In this document: positions 34,017-42,608 of the stretch, one piece after another | How positions within the stretch are numbered: position 1 is the first letter of the stretch | Layout of the letters: each line of letters begins with the position of its first letter | Source of the DNA: an uncultured Hymenobacter sp. | Lineage (GTDB): Bacteria > Bacteroidota > Bacteroidia > Cytophagales > Hymenobacteraceae | Direction of reading: 5' to 3' | Assembly (NCBI GenBank): GCA_913776615.1 | Contig: CAJYPK010000046.1 | Location: 1 to 64,000, forward strand | Length of the DNA stretch: 64,000 nt | Notes under the pieces: generated by a model | Told to the model about the DNA's origin: nothing | The model's database searches: none | Seen by the model: only the letters and a program-made list of their open reading frames with translations | Translations under genes and position numbers: made by a program

Positions 34017-35957
34017 ATGCACTCTCTTTCCCCGGGCCACCTGCTGGCCGAGGCCAGGCGCGTGGCCCGGCGCTTTCCGCTCCCGCTGCTGTGCGCCGGC
34101 CTGCTAGCCTGGGCTGGCTGCCAGGCCATTCGCCTGACGACCGGCGGCGACGACCCGCCCGGCTGGGTGTTTCCGCTCCTCTCGGCTAGTGCCCTGGGCC
34201 TGCCGCTCAGCCTGGCCCTGACGCTGGCCGCCGAGCGCTACCGCTGGCCCCGGGCCGGGCGCGGGCTAGCCCTGGCGGGGGCGCTGGGGCTGCTGGCCGG
34301 CTGGTACGCGCTGGCCCCGGCGCTGCCGGGCCTGGTGTGGGGCCTGCGCCTGGCGGTGCTGCTGCTGGGCCTGCACCTGGCGGTGGCCGCCGCGCCCTAC
34401 CTGGCCGAGCTGCGCCGCGGGGCCGACACGCCCGGCTTCTGGCGCTACAACGAGGCGCTGTTGGTGCGCCTGCTCACGGGCGGGCTGTACGCGGGCGTGC
34501 TGTGGGTGGGCGGGGCGCTGGCGCTGGTGGCCGCGCGGGAGCTGTTTGGCTGGTATCCCGACAGCAACTGGTTTGGCTACCTGTTCGTGGGGCTGGCCGC
34601 GCTGTTCAACACCTGGTTTTTCCTGGCCGGTGTGCCCGCCGACCTAGCCGCGCTGGAGCAGGAAGCACCCTATCCGAAAGGGCTTAAGGTATTTACGCAG
34701 TTTGTGCTGCTGCCGCTGGTGGCGCTGTACGCGGGCATTCTCTACGCCTACCTGGGGCGCATCCTGGTGCGGTGGGAGCTGCCGCAGGGCGGGGTGGCGG
34801 GCCTGGTGCTGGCGCTGGCGGCGGCGGGCATCTTCGCGCAGCTGCTCATTCACCCCCTGCGCGACCACCCGGCCCAGGCCTGGGTGCGCGCCTTCGCCCG
34901 CTGGTTTTACCGGGCGCTGGTGCCGCTGCTGGGGCTGCTGGCGGTGGCCATCGGGGTGCGCATTGCCGACTACGGCATCACGGAAGAGCGGTATTTTGTG
35001 GGGCTGCTGGCGGCGTGGCTGCTGGGCGTGGCGGGCTATTTTGGGCGGCGGCGGGGCCGGGGCATTCTCTGGCTGCCGGTGTCGCTGGCAGGGCTGGCGT
35101 TTGCGTCGGCGGCCGGGCCGTGGGGTGCCTTTGCCGTGGCCGAACGCAGCCAGCTAAGCCAATTGCGGGCGCTGACCACCCGCTACCACCTGCTGCAACA
35201 CGGCCACCTCGACGGGGCCAGCGCCCGCGTGCCCAACCTGCCCCGCCGCGCGCACGGGCGGCTGGCGTCGCTGTTCGGGTTTTTCAGCACGCGCGAGGCG
35301 CTGGCCGCCTTGCAGCCGCAGTTTGCCGGCTCGCTGGCCCTGCCCGATTCGCTGCGCCGCCAAAGCCACTGGGCGCAGCAGCAGTGGCGGCGCTACCGGC
35401 CCTTCGACCTCAGCGGCTTCGGCTACCTGGAAACGTACGAGCTGCAAGCGGCCCTGCATGACGCGCCCGACCAGGCAGATGACTACACCAATTTTTACGT
35501 ACGCGACACCCCGCGCTACTACGCCCTCGGCCAGGGCCGCTACTGGCTCAAGAACCTGGGCTACGCCACCAGCCCCGCGGCCGACAGCACCGCCCCCGGC
35601 CGGGGCGAGGTACTGCTGGCGCTGCCGGTGCCGGAGGGCACTTTCCGCCTGCTGCTGACGCCGGCCGGCGATAGTCTGCTGCTTCAGCAGCGGCCAGCGG
35701 CGGGCGCGTGGCGCAGCCAGCTGCGCATGGGGCTGCGCCCCACCACCGACTCGCTGCTGCGCCGCTACGGCCGCCGCCGCGCCAGCACCATCGACCTGCC
35801 GGCCCCGGTGGTGGTGCGCGCCCGCGCCGGGCGCTTGCAGCTGCATTTGTTCATAACCTCTTTGATTAGCAGCCGGCTAAGCCAAGAGGCGCGGTATTCC
35901 TACGCGCTGGAAGGCGAGCTGCTCATTCAGCCGCAGGGCGGCCTAGCGGGTAAGTAA
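34017..35957 (+). CDS. DUF4153 polytopic membrane protein
   Basis: This 646-residue protein has about ten hydrophobic helices in the first 370 residues, then a soluble C-terminal region. The RYNEALLVRLLTG segment and the WYRALVPLLGLLAVAIGVRI-like helix (FYRALVPLLGLLAVAIGVRI, in part) fit the DUF4153 family. The C-terminal domain (ARVPNLPRRAHGRLASLF onward) is extracytoplasmic-looking and contains repeated YYxL elements. The start ATG 34017 is 142 nt from the divergent secreted-protein start. The family is of unknown function and this copy appears intact. Confidence 0.75.
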   Translation: MHSLSPGHLLAEARRVARRFPLPLLCAGLLAWAGCQAIRLTTGGDDPPGWVFPLLSASALGLPLSLALTLAAERYRWPRAGRGLALAGALGLLAGWYALAPALPGLVWGLRLAVLLLGLHLAVAAAPYLAELRRGADTPGFWRYNEALLVRLLTGGLYAGVLWVGGALALVAARELFGWYPDSNWFGYLFVGLAALFNTWFFLAGVPADLAALEQEAPYPKGLKVFTQFVLLPLVALYAGILYAYLGRILVRWELPQGGVAGLVLALAAAGIFAQLLIHPLRDHPAQAWVRAFARWFYRALVPLLGLLAVAIGVRIADYGITEERYFVGLLAAWLLGVAGYFGRRRGRGILWLPVSLAGLAFASAAGPWGAFAVAERSQLSQLRALTTRYHLLQHGHLDGASARVPNLPRRAHGRLASLFGFFSTREALAALQPQFAGSLALPDSLRRQSHWAQQQWRRYRPFDLSGFGYLETYELQAALHDAPDQADDYTNFYVRDTPRYYALGQGRYWLKNLGYATSPAADSTAPGRGEVLLALPVPEGTFRLLLTPAGDSLLLQQRPAAGAWRSQLRMGLRPTTDSLLRRYGRRRASTIDLPAPVVVRARAGRLQLHLFITSLISSRLSQEARYSYALEGELLIQPQGGLAGK

Positions 35958-36067
35958 TAGACTGACCATCATCGTAGTAATCGCACTCCCGGTTTTCACC
36001 AGCCGGGCGGTCTGCCGCCCCGTTTCCACCATCGTAAGCCCCCCGTTTGTTAACTCTCTTTTGCCCA

Positions 36068-36634
36068 ATGCCTCTGCGCACTACCTACTTAGCCCTGCTG
36101 GCCGCGGCCGCGCTGGGCGGCTGCACCGACCAGCCCGCCGCCCCGCCGCCCACCACCCAAACCACTGCTCCCGCCGCCGCGCCGGGCCGCCCGGCGGCGG
36201 CCGGCACCATGCGCTACGCGGGCGAGTACGCGTGGCACGAGGCCGAAAACAAGGAAGTGGGCGGCACCCTGACGGTGTACCCCGAGTCCGACTCGACCAT
36301 TCTCTTCAGCCTGCAAGCCAGCAGCGGCGCCCCGTCTTACCTGCTGGCCAATGCCTTTGGCCGCGCCCGTTTGCGGGGTGCCACGGCCACGTACTTCGGC
36401 AAAGCGCCCGCGGACACATACGGCTGCAAGCTCAGGATTCGCTTTTCGCCCACGGCAGCGCAGGTAAGCCTGGTGAATACCAAGGCCAACGACTGCTTTT
36501 TCGGCGGCAGCTTCATTCCGGACGGCACCTACCAGCGCACCAGCCGTACCGTGCCGCAGCAGGTAGTAGACGACGCCGGCGACACCCTACGCTTTGCCCA
36601 CCTGCCCCCCGAGTCGCTGCAAGACAGCCACTAA
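36068..36634 (+). CDS. Lipoprotein of unknown function
   Basis: This 188-residue lipoprotein has the signal MPLRTTYLALLAAAALGGC, then a Pro/Thr/Ala-rich linker. A beta-rich domain follows, with GTMRYAGEYAWHEAENKEV, GGTLTVYPESDSTILFSLQ, and a Cys pair in YGCKLRIRF and NDCFFGG. The pattern of a strand, a Gly turn and a strand recalls a small beta-barrel or lipocalin-like fold, but I do not name a family. ATG 36068 is chosen for the signal; an earlier in-frame start at 36047 adds seven unneeded residues. Confidence 0.6.
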   Translation: MPLRTTYLALLAAAALGGCTDQPAAPPPTTQTTAPAAAPGRPAAAGTMRYAGEYAWHEAENKEVGGTLTVYPESDSTILFSLQASSGAPSYLLANAFGRARLRGATATYFGKAPADTYGCKLRIRFSPTAAQVSLVNTKANDCFFGGSFIPDGTYQRTSRTVPQQVVDDAGDTLRFAHLPPESLQDSH

Positions 36635-36752
36635 CGGCCGCCCACCGACAGCCGGTCACGCTGGATTGCAGCCTCCGAATGGTGTGGTTGCTAACGGCGG
36701 CCATCGCGGCCTTGCGCGCGGCTGGGTACTGCCACCGGCCCTAGCCCCGGGG

Positions 36753-38096
36753 CTATTTCGCCACCACGGCCGGGCCCAGCTTACCGGCCAGGCTCAAGGG
36801 GTAGGTGGTTTGGCCGTGGCCGATGACGAAGCCACCGGGGTAGCGTAGCGCCAGGGTGGGGCGCGGGGACCCGGCGGGCAGCGCGGTGGTGAACTTGATG
36901 GCCCCCGTGCGGGCGTCGAGCAGCTGCACCAGCTGCGGGCTGCCCGCGGCGGCCGTGGCCTGGCTGGTCAGCAGCACGTAGTCGGCGTCGTAGTGCAGCA
37001 GCGCGGGGGCGAAGTAGTGCCGGCCGGGCGTGAAGTCGCGGTACGAAAGCACGTGGCTGCTGGCGGCATCGGTGCGCGCCAGCAGGGTTTTCTGGTGCGG
37101 GTCGGCGCTGGTGAAAACGCCGGAGCCGCCGTAGTCGTCATGCCACGCAAACTCGGGCCGCACGCTAGGCCCCCCGCCGTTGTCGCGGTACTGGTAGGTG
37201 AGCAGCTGAATGGGCTCTTCGCGGTGCTGCATGCCGCGCTGGGTGAAGGCGAAGGCCGTGCGCACGCGGCTGCCGGGCAGCCCGGGGCCGCGGTCGTGGG
37301 CGGCCTCCCACTGCTCGTCGTCGGTGTAGGTGCGGCGCACGAGGGGGTAGAAGCTGAGCTGGTGGCCGTCGTTGGTGAAAATGTAGAAGCGGTCGCCCTC
37401 GTTGCTGCCCACGTCGAGGCTGGCGATGCCGCTGGCCAGGGCGCGCTGCCCGCCCAGCAGCGCCTGCGTTACGTCGGCAACGGCGGGCGGGGCCGCGCTC
37501 ACCTGGTACACTGCGTTGTGGTACAGCACGTAGGTATCGCCGTTTGAGAGCTGCTTGAGGTGCAGGTCGGTGAGGCCGAGGCTGGGCGGCTTGCCCGGCA
37601 GCACCGTCTGGTGCAGGGGTGCGCCGGTGAGGGCGTCGTAGCACCCTACGGTGGGCGTTTCGGTCGCGCGGGCGCTCAGGCCGCGGTAGTCGCCGGCCAC
37701 TACCAGCACCGGGCGCTGCCCGGCCCCCGGCAGCAGCACCGAGTGGGCCAGCAGCCAGCGCGGCCGCCGCAGGGCCGCCTGCGCCGAGTCGGCCGCCGCA
37801 GAGCCGCTACCTGCCCCGCCCACCTGCCGCGGTCGGAAGAAGCTGACGTACAGGCCCGCCAGGGCACCCAGCGCCAGCAGCAGGAAGATGCTCGCCAGCC
37901 AGTGCCGGGCCGGGGGCACGGGGGCCGGCCGGGGGGGTGGGGCGTCGTAGTGGTGGCGCACGTGCACCGTCACGTCGTCCGAATCGAGGTAATACTCGGT
38001 CTGGCACGCGTTGCAGCGGTACTGGTCGGGGCCGAGCGCGGTTTGGTCGGGGCTGCCGCACTGCGGGCACCGGATGGGGCGTAGGGTCTTGGCCAT
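36753..38096 (-). CDS. Zinc-ribbon membrane protein with propeller-like extracytoplasmic domain
   Basis: This 447-residue protein begins with a zinc ribbon (CPQC at residues 10-13 and CNAC at 27-30). A Pro-rich linker and one membrane helix at about residues 65-85 follow. The remaining 350 residues look beta-rich, with repeated blades such as DTYVLYHNAVYQV, LASGIASLDVGSNEGDRFY and DARTGAIKFTTALP, suggesting a propeller outside the membrane. I do not recognise the family. ATG 38096 starts the ribbon; the frame extends upstream into the promoter region of the divergent TPM gene. Confidence 0.6.
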   Translation of the reverse strand: MAKTLRPIRCPQCGSPDQTALGPDQYRCNACQTEYYLDSDDVTVHVRHHYDAPPPRPAPVPPARHWLASIFLLLALGALAGLYVSFFRPRQVGGAGSGSAAADSAQAALRRPRWLLAHSVLLPGAGQRPVLVVAGDYRGLSARATETPTVGCYDALTGAPLHQTVLPGKPPSLGLTDLHLKQLSNGDTYVLYHNAVYQVSAAPPAVADVTQALLGGQRALASGIASLDVGSNEGDRFYIFTNDGHQLSFYPLVRRTYTDDEQWEAAHDRGPGLPGSRVRTAFAFTQRGMQHREEPIQLLTYQYRDNGGGPSVRPEFAWHDDYGGSGVFTSADPHQKTLLARTDAASSHVLSYRDFTPGRHYFAPALLHYDADYVLLTSQATAAAGSPQLVQLLDARTGAIKFTTALPAGSPRPTLALRYPGGFVIGHGQTTYPLSLAGKLGPAVVAK

Positions 38097-38197
38097 GCGC
38101 CGGCTTATACGCAAAGCCGGGCCCGACGGCAACCCGGCCCCGCCCCAACTGCCGGCAGCGGTTGGCCGTTCAACGCCCATTCGTAGCATTGTGGCTT

Positions 38198-39796
38198 ATG
38201 CTTGCTTCCGTTTCCGCCCCCTTGGTGCGCCGCTGGCTGCGCCCCCTGCTAGCGGCCGGGCTGCTGGGGCTGCTGGCGGGCTGCCAGTCGCCGGAGCCGG
38301 CCGCGCGCCCGGCGGCCGACTACCTCACGGCCATCCCCGACCCCAAGACGCTGGGCGAAACCTACGTGAGCGACCCCGACTCGCTGCTGGATACCGATAC
38401 CCGGCTGGCCCTCAACACCCGGCTCGATAGCCTCGACCGCAGCGGCCGGGCGCACCTCGACGTGGTGCTGGTGCGGAGCATAGGCGAAACGGTGCCCAAA
38501 GCGGCGGCCACGGCGCTATTTAACAAGTGGAAAATCGGCGATAAAAACACCAACAATGGCTTGCTCCTGCTGCTGGTGCTCGACCAGCGCCGCGTGGAAT
38601 TTGAGACCGGCTACGGCCTCGAAGCCGACCTGCCCGACCTCATTTGCTACCGCATTCAGCAGCGCTACATGCTGGAGCCTGCCCGCGCGGGCAACTACGG
38701 CGGGGCCGTGCAGGCGGGCGTAGCGGCCCTCATCAGGCGGCTGCGCCCCCCCGCCGCGCTGCCCAAGCCAGTGCTACGCACCGCCGCCGACTCGTCTGCC
38801 TTCTACGTAGACAGCCTGCAACGGGCCCTTATGGCGCAGAACGGGATGCTGGCCGATGAAGACCCGCTCAACACGGCCCTGCCCGGCGAGGCCCTCGCCC
38901 CCGACCACGACGCGCCCCCCACGCCGGGGCCGCCGCTAGGTACGCTGGCCGGGGCCGGGGCCGCGCTGGTGCTGTATCTGGGGCTGTGGTACCGCACCAC
39001 CCGGGGGCTGCGGGGGCGGGGCTGGCTGGTGCTGCTGCCCCTCGGGCTGCTGGCGGGCCTGGCCGTGCCGGCGCTGCAAGGCACGCTGGCGGCCGGGCTA
39101 TTTCTGGCCTTGCTCTATGGCTTGGCGCTGGTGTACGTGCACGGCTACTTCGGGTATCATTATTGGCGCGGGCAGCGCCCGGTGCCGCCCGCCCAGCGCC
39201 CGGCCGAGTACGAGCGGCGGCAACGGGCGCACCAGGGCCTGGGCTTCACGGCCTACCTGTTTCCGGTGCTGCTGGCCTGGTACTGGCCCCGCTACCGGCG
39301 GCAGCTGCGCGAGCTACGGCAAGCCCCCTTTGCCTGCCCTATCTGCGGCGAGCCCATGCACCAGCTGGCCGCGGCCGCAGCCAAAAGCCACCTGGCACCC
39401 GGCCAGCAGGCCGAAGAGGCCATGTGGTCGGTGGCCTACGACGTGTGGGCGTGCCCGCGGGCGCACCAGCTCGCCCTGGGCTACTCTGTTTTAGAAAGCG
39501 AGGCCAGCCCCTGCCCCACCTGCCACTACCGCACCCTGGCCAAAGGGCAGCTGCAACCCGTGCAAGCCGCCACCACCGCCGCCGCGGGCTGGGGCTGGCG
39601 GGTGCGGAAATGTCGTTTCTGCCAGCACGAGGAAAAAGCGCGGGAAAACATTGCGCAGCTACCGAGCCCGGCCGCGCGCTCGGCCGGTAGCGCATCGTCG
39701 TCATCGTGGGGCAGCAGCTCCGGCAGTAGTAGCTCAAGTAGCAGCACCAGCAGCGGGGGCTCGTCGGGTGGCGGCGGGGCGGGTAGCAACTGGTAG
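38198..39796 (+). CDS. TPM domain lipoprotein with zinc ribbons and Ser/Gly tail
   Basis: This 532-residue protein is made as a lipoprotein (signal ending LLAGC). A TPM domain at about residues 45-185 shows DTDTRLALNTRLDSLD, DVVLVRSIGE, GLLLLLVLDQRRVEFETGY and RAGNYGGAVQAGV. Three membrane helices follow near 250-330, then a cytoplasmic part with Cys pairs in CPICGEPM and CPTCHYR and a final CRFCQHEE, likely zinc ribbons. The C-terminus is a run of Ser and Gly ending in GSNW, typical of this TPM architecture. A -7-like TAGCATTG lies at 38183-38190. TPM domains of related proteins act in membrane repair or as phosphatases; the precise role here is unknown. Confidence 0.8.
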   Translation: MLASVSAPLVRRWLRPLLAAGLLGLLAGCQSPEPAARPAADYLTAIPDPKTLGETYVSDPDSLLDTDTRLALNTRLDSLDRSGRAHLDVVLVRSIGETVPKAAATALFNKWKIGDKNTNNGLLLLLVLDQRRVEFETGYGLEADLPDLICYRIQQRYMLEPARAGNYGGAVQAGVAALIRRLRPPAALPKPVLRTAADSSAFYVDSLQRALMAQNGMLADEDPLNTALPGEALAPDHDAPPTPGPPLGTLAGAGAALVLYLGLWYRTTRGLRGRGWLVLLPLGLLAGLAVPALQGTLAAGLFLALLYGLALVYVHGYFGYHYWRGQRPVPPAQRPAEYERRQRAHQGLGFTAYLFPVLLAWYWPRYRRQLRELRQAPFACPICGEPMHQLAAAAAKSHLAPGQQAEEAMWSVAYDVWACPRAHQLALGYSVLESEASPCPTCHYRTLAKGQLQPVQAATTAAAGWGWRVRKCRFCQHEEKARENIAQLPSPAARSAGSASSSSWGSSSGSSSSSSSTSSGGSSGGGGAGSNW

Positions 39797-39822
39797 ATTT
39801 CTTTTGTATTACATTTTCTCTT

Positions 39823-40458
39823 ATGCTTAAGCCTTTCGTAAGCTGCTTGACACTAATGGCGGCTGCGGCGCACGCCCAGCTTCGCGTGAGCCCGCTAGCC
39901 CCAGCCGCCGTGCCGCCCGCGCTGAAACACGCCGGCCGCGTGGTGCAGGCCCTGCGCTACACCGACCGCACCGGCACCTACACCGTGCTGGCCACCCAAA
40001 GCGGCCCCACCGCCGACCCGGCCGCCAAAACCACCGACGATGCCCAACGCGCTGACCTCTACGCCTACCAGTACCCGGCCACGGGCAGTACGCCCAGCTG
40101 GCAGGTACACGACTTTGTAGGCGACTGCCCGCTCGATTTGCAAGCGCGCTTTCGCCCCAAGGGCCTCACTGTCACCGACCTCGACCAGGATGGCACGGCC
40201 GAGGTGTGGCTGGTGTACCGCACCGTTTGCCGCGGCGACGTCAGCCCCAGCACCCAAAAAATCATCATGTACGAAGGCGCGCGCAAGTACGCCGTGCGCG
40301 GCACCAGCCGCCTGCCCCTCGGCGGCGGCCGATATGATGGCGGCACTTACGCCCTCGACGCGGCCTGGCAAGCCGCCCCAGCGGCTTTTCGGCAGCACGC
40401 CGCCCAGCTCTGGCGCCAGCACCTGGCCGAAGACCCCGGCGAAGACCTAGTGAAGTAA
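39823..40458 (+). CDS. Secreted protein, possible M949_RS01915-type family
   Basis: This 211-residue protein has a signal peptide (MLKPFVSCLTLMAAAAHA). The middle contains TVTDLDQDGTAEVWLVY, a calcium-loop-like sequence, followed by CRGDVSPSTQKIIMYEG and KYAVRGTSRLP. I associate this pattern with a Bacteroidota family labelled M949_RS01915, said to be linked to surface polysaccharides, but I am not certain. It is co-directional with the TPM gene 26 nt upstream and may share its transcript. The C-terminal helix ends in an acidic segment. Confidence 0.5.
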   Translation: MLKPFVSCLTLMAAAAHAQLRVSPLAPAAVPPALKHAGRVVQALRYTDRTGTYTVLATQSGPTADPAAKTTDDAQRADLYAYQYPATGSTPSWQVHDFVGDCPLDLQARFRPKGLTVTDLDQDGTAEVWLVYRTVCRGDVSPSTQKIIMYEGARKYAVRGTSRLPLGGGRYDGGTYALDAAWQAAPAAFRQHAAQLWRQHLAEDPGEDLVK

Positions 40459-40504
40459 GCGCCGGCTACCGACCCGCCTTTCACCGGTCTCGGCCCGCGG
40501 GCGG

Positions 40505-41500
40505 CTACTCCCACTTAGCCAGCCAGGCTTTTTTCTTGGCCTCAAATTCCGCGGCCGTGATGACGCCCGCGTCGAGTAGCTGCTTGAGCTTTTGCAATTG
40601 CTCGGCCGGGTTGGCTGCCGCCTGCGCTGGGCTGGGTGGAGCGGTGAGCAGGCGCCCCATTTCGGCCCCCGCCCCTACTTGCAGGCCCGCCCCGGCCAGG
40701 CTCCCGCTGGTGCGGGCGGCCTCGCGCAGGGCGTTAAGCTTTTCGAGCTCGGCGTAGGATAGGCCCGCGCTGGCGGCGGCCTGGCTGCCAGCCCCTACCC
40801 CGGCCAGCTGACCGATGCGCTGCTGCGTCCCCGCGTCGAACTGCGTGCCGGTGAGGCGAAAGTCCGTTAGCTCCAGGCCCAACTGGGTTAGCTCGGCGGC
40901 CAACGGCTCGCGCAGGCTGGCGGCCAGGGTAGCGAGCTGGGCATCAAGCTGCTGATACGACCAGCCCGCCTGGGCCAGCTGCGTGGCCAGCTCCTGGCCC
41001 AGGCGGCTTTGCAGCAGCCGCGTGGCCTGCGCCACGGTGTAGGTATCGTCCAGGCCTGTTACTTCCGCAAAAAACCGGCGGGCATCGGCCACCCGAAACG
41101 AGAAGTTACCGTGCGCACCCAGCTCCACCGGAAAGCGGTACACGGGGTCCAGGTATTTCACCGGCGTGGCCGTGCCCCAGGGCTGGCCTACGTTTTCGGC
41201 GCGGCGGTAGAAGTAGATGCGCAGCTTGTGCTCGCTCTCGAAGCCCGTGCGCAGCTTCAGCAGCGTGGTGATGAACGGCTGGTTGTCCGTTGCAAGGTGA
41301 TACAGCCCTTCCGTTTCGAATACGTCAGCTACCCGCCCTTCGTACACCAGCAGCGCGCCCTGCCCCGGGCCGATGAGCAGCTTGCTGGCCGTCTTTATTT
41401 CGTCGTGGGGTGACGGAAATTTTCGCAGCAGCTCGTGCGGCTGCGGGTCTTTCCACTGAATAATTTCGGCCAGCTGGCCGCGAAAAAAGCTGAAGGACAT
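40505..41500 (-). CDS. SPFH domain protein with C-terminal SHOCT motif
   Basis: This 331-residue protein belongs to the SPFH (virion-core/YdjI-like) group. It begins with FFRGQLAEIIQWKDP, carries the SPFH body (GQGALLVYEGRVADVFETEG, in part, and FPVELGAHGNFSFRV), and ends with a SHOCT-type motif (LKQLLDAGVITAAEFEAKK). These proteins form membrane-associated scaffolds or oligomeric shells. No membrane helix is visible at the N-terminus. The gene is convergent with the secreted-protein gene, 46 nt apart. Family call is good. Confidence 0.82.
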   Translation of the reverse strand: MSFSFFRGQLAEIIQWKDPQPHELLRKFPSPHDEIKTASKLLIGPGQGALLVYEGRVADVFETEGLYHLATDNQPFITTLLKLRTGFESEHKLRIYFYRRAENVGQPWGTATPVKYLDPVYRFPVELGAHGNFSFRVADARRFFAEVTGLDDTYTVAQATRLLQSRLGQELATQLAQAGWSYQQLDAQLATLAASLREPLAAELTQLGLELTDFRLTGTQFDAGTQQRIGQLAGVGAGSQAAASAGLSYAELEKLNALREAARTSGSLAGAGLQVGAGAEMGRLLTAPPSPAQAAANPAEQLQKLKQLLDAGVITAAEFEAKKKAWLAKWE

Positions 41501-41568
41501 GGCTGGAAAAGGCTAAGCCGGCCGGCCTGGCCGGTGAGATGAGTATACGCAGGCTTTCCGCGTCTGGC

Positions 41569-41862
41569 CTACGGGTCGCCCCAGCCGGCCCCGGGCGGCG
41601 GCCAGGCATCTGCGGGCCGCTGGCGGCGCCGGCTACTGGCGCGCCGCCACGCGCGCAGGCGGTGAAGCCCCGCGCGCAGCCGCCACCCCATCAGCCAAAG
41701 CAGCAGCAGCACGACGGCCGGGCTACCGAGGGCTACCGCCACCAGCAGCCAATAGCTTAGCCGCGTAGCCAGGCATACTTGCGCAAGCAGTACCCCCCCA
41801 ACCAGCAACAGCCACGCCGCAAGCAGCCGGCACGGCAGCTGCTCGCCTTGTCTTTTACTCAT
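41569..41862 (-). CDS. Small two-helix membrane protein
   Basis: This 97-residue protein has two hydrophobic helices (about residues 13-32 and 37-60) followed by a strongly basic Arg-rich tail (LRAWRRASSRRRQR). It has no recognised family. ATG 41862 is selected; the frame opens three codons earlier. It lies upstream of, and co-directional with, the SPFH gene, 68 nt away, and may be co-transcribed with it. The basic tail suggests it faces the cytoplasm. Confidence 0.5.
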   Translation of the reverse strand: MSKRQGEQLPCRLLAAWLLLVGGVLLAQVCLATRLSYWLLVAVALGSPAVVLLLLWLMGWRLRAGLHRLRAWRRASSRRRQRPADAWPPPGAGWGDP

Positions 41863-41944
41863 GCGTAGCAACTAGTAACATATGTTGATGAATGTCATGG
41901 CAACAGCTTCCGACGCGGTAGCGCGACTAAATTAAAGAGTAATT

Positions 41945-41963
41945 ATCGACAGAATCGTGACAG
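41945..41963 (+). promoter_or_regulatory. Direct-repeat motif, copy 1, upstream of doxX
   Basis: ATCGACAGAATCGTGACAG is repeated exactly at 42552-42570. Inside it GACAGAAT occurs twice, with starts 11 nt apart (41948 and 41959; the second runs to 41966), the spacing of tandem sites for an OmpR-type regulator. The motif lies about 140 nt before the DoxX start. Confidence 0.45.
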
Positions 41964-42102
41964 AATTGCGGGAGTGGTTTGGGTTTCTTCGGCGAGTTTG
42001 TCAGCCGGCTTTTTCGTGATGCCTGGCGTACCACCTGGGTATAATTTACGGGCCTGGCTGAACCAATTCTTTGCTGCAAGCAACTATTTTACGCAGTTTA
42101 CT

Positions 42103-42531
42103 ATGTTACGAACCATGCGTTTTCCTTACAGCCCAGATGCCGGCCTGCTGCTACTCCGCCTCTGGTTTGGCGGCCTACTGCTCGTGCTGCACGGCAGCGG
42201 CAAGCTCCTGCACTTTGCTTCTTACCAGGGCGAGTTTATCGATTTTCTGGGGCTGGGGCCGACGGCCAGCCCGGCGCTGGCCGTGTTTGGCGAGGTGGTA
42301 TTGGCCGCCCTGCTGGTGCTGGGCCTATTCGCGCGCTTCGCGGCGCTGGGGCTGGTCGTGACGATGGGCGTCGCCTTCTTGGCCGGGCACGGCGGGGCCT
42401 TGCAGGGTGCCGACAGCGGCGAGCTGGCGTTCCTGTACCTGGGCGCTTACGTGGCCCTGCTCATCGCCGGGCCGGGTATGTTTTCGGTCGATGCCTGGCT
42501 GAGCCGCCGCGCTTCCAGCCACCCGATTTAA
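42103..42531 (+). CDS. DoxX family membrane protein
   Basis: This 142-residue protein has four membrane helices and the DoxX pattern (LLLRLWFGGLLLVLHGSGKL, then FGEVVLAALLVLGLFARFAAL, in part, and ELAFLYLGAYVALLIAGPG). DoxX proteins sit in the membrane and in some bacteria take part in thiol or redox stress. ATG 42103 is preferred: the preceding 43 codons in frame show no conserved pattern. Its upstream region carries a direct repeat that recurs before the RND adaptor gene, suggesting common control. Confidence 0.8.
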   Translation: MLRTMRFPYSPDAGLLLLRLWFGGLLLVLHGSGKLLHFASYQGEFIDFLGLGPTASPALAVFGEVVLAALLVLGLFARFAALGLVVTMGVAFLAGHGGALQGADSGELAFLYLGAYVALLIAGPGMFSVDAWLSRRASSHPI

Positions 42532-42551
42532 ACCCCAGAAAAAAGCCAGAA

Positions 42552-42570
42552 TCGACAGAATCGTGACAGG
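42552..42570 (+). promoter_or_regulatory. Direct-repeat motif, copy 2, upstream of the RND adaptor
   Basis: This is a 19-nt exact copy of the motif at 41945-41963. The inner repeat is GACAGAAT followed by GACAGGAT, starting 11 nt apart (42555 and 42566). It ends 38 nt before the adaptor start, close enough to the promoter to affect initiation directly. Confidence 0.5.
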
Positions 42571-42608
42571 ATTGGGCGGGTGCTTTACCCCGTCTCCTAC
42601 TTGTTGCC

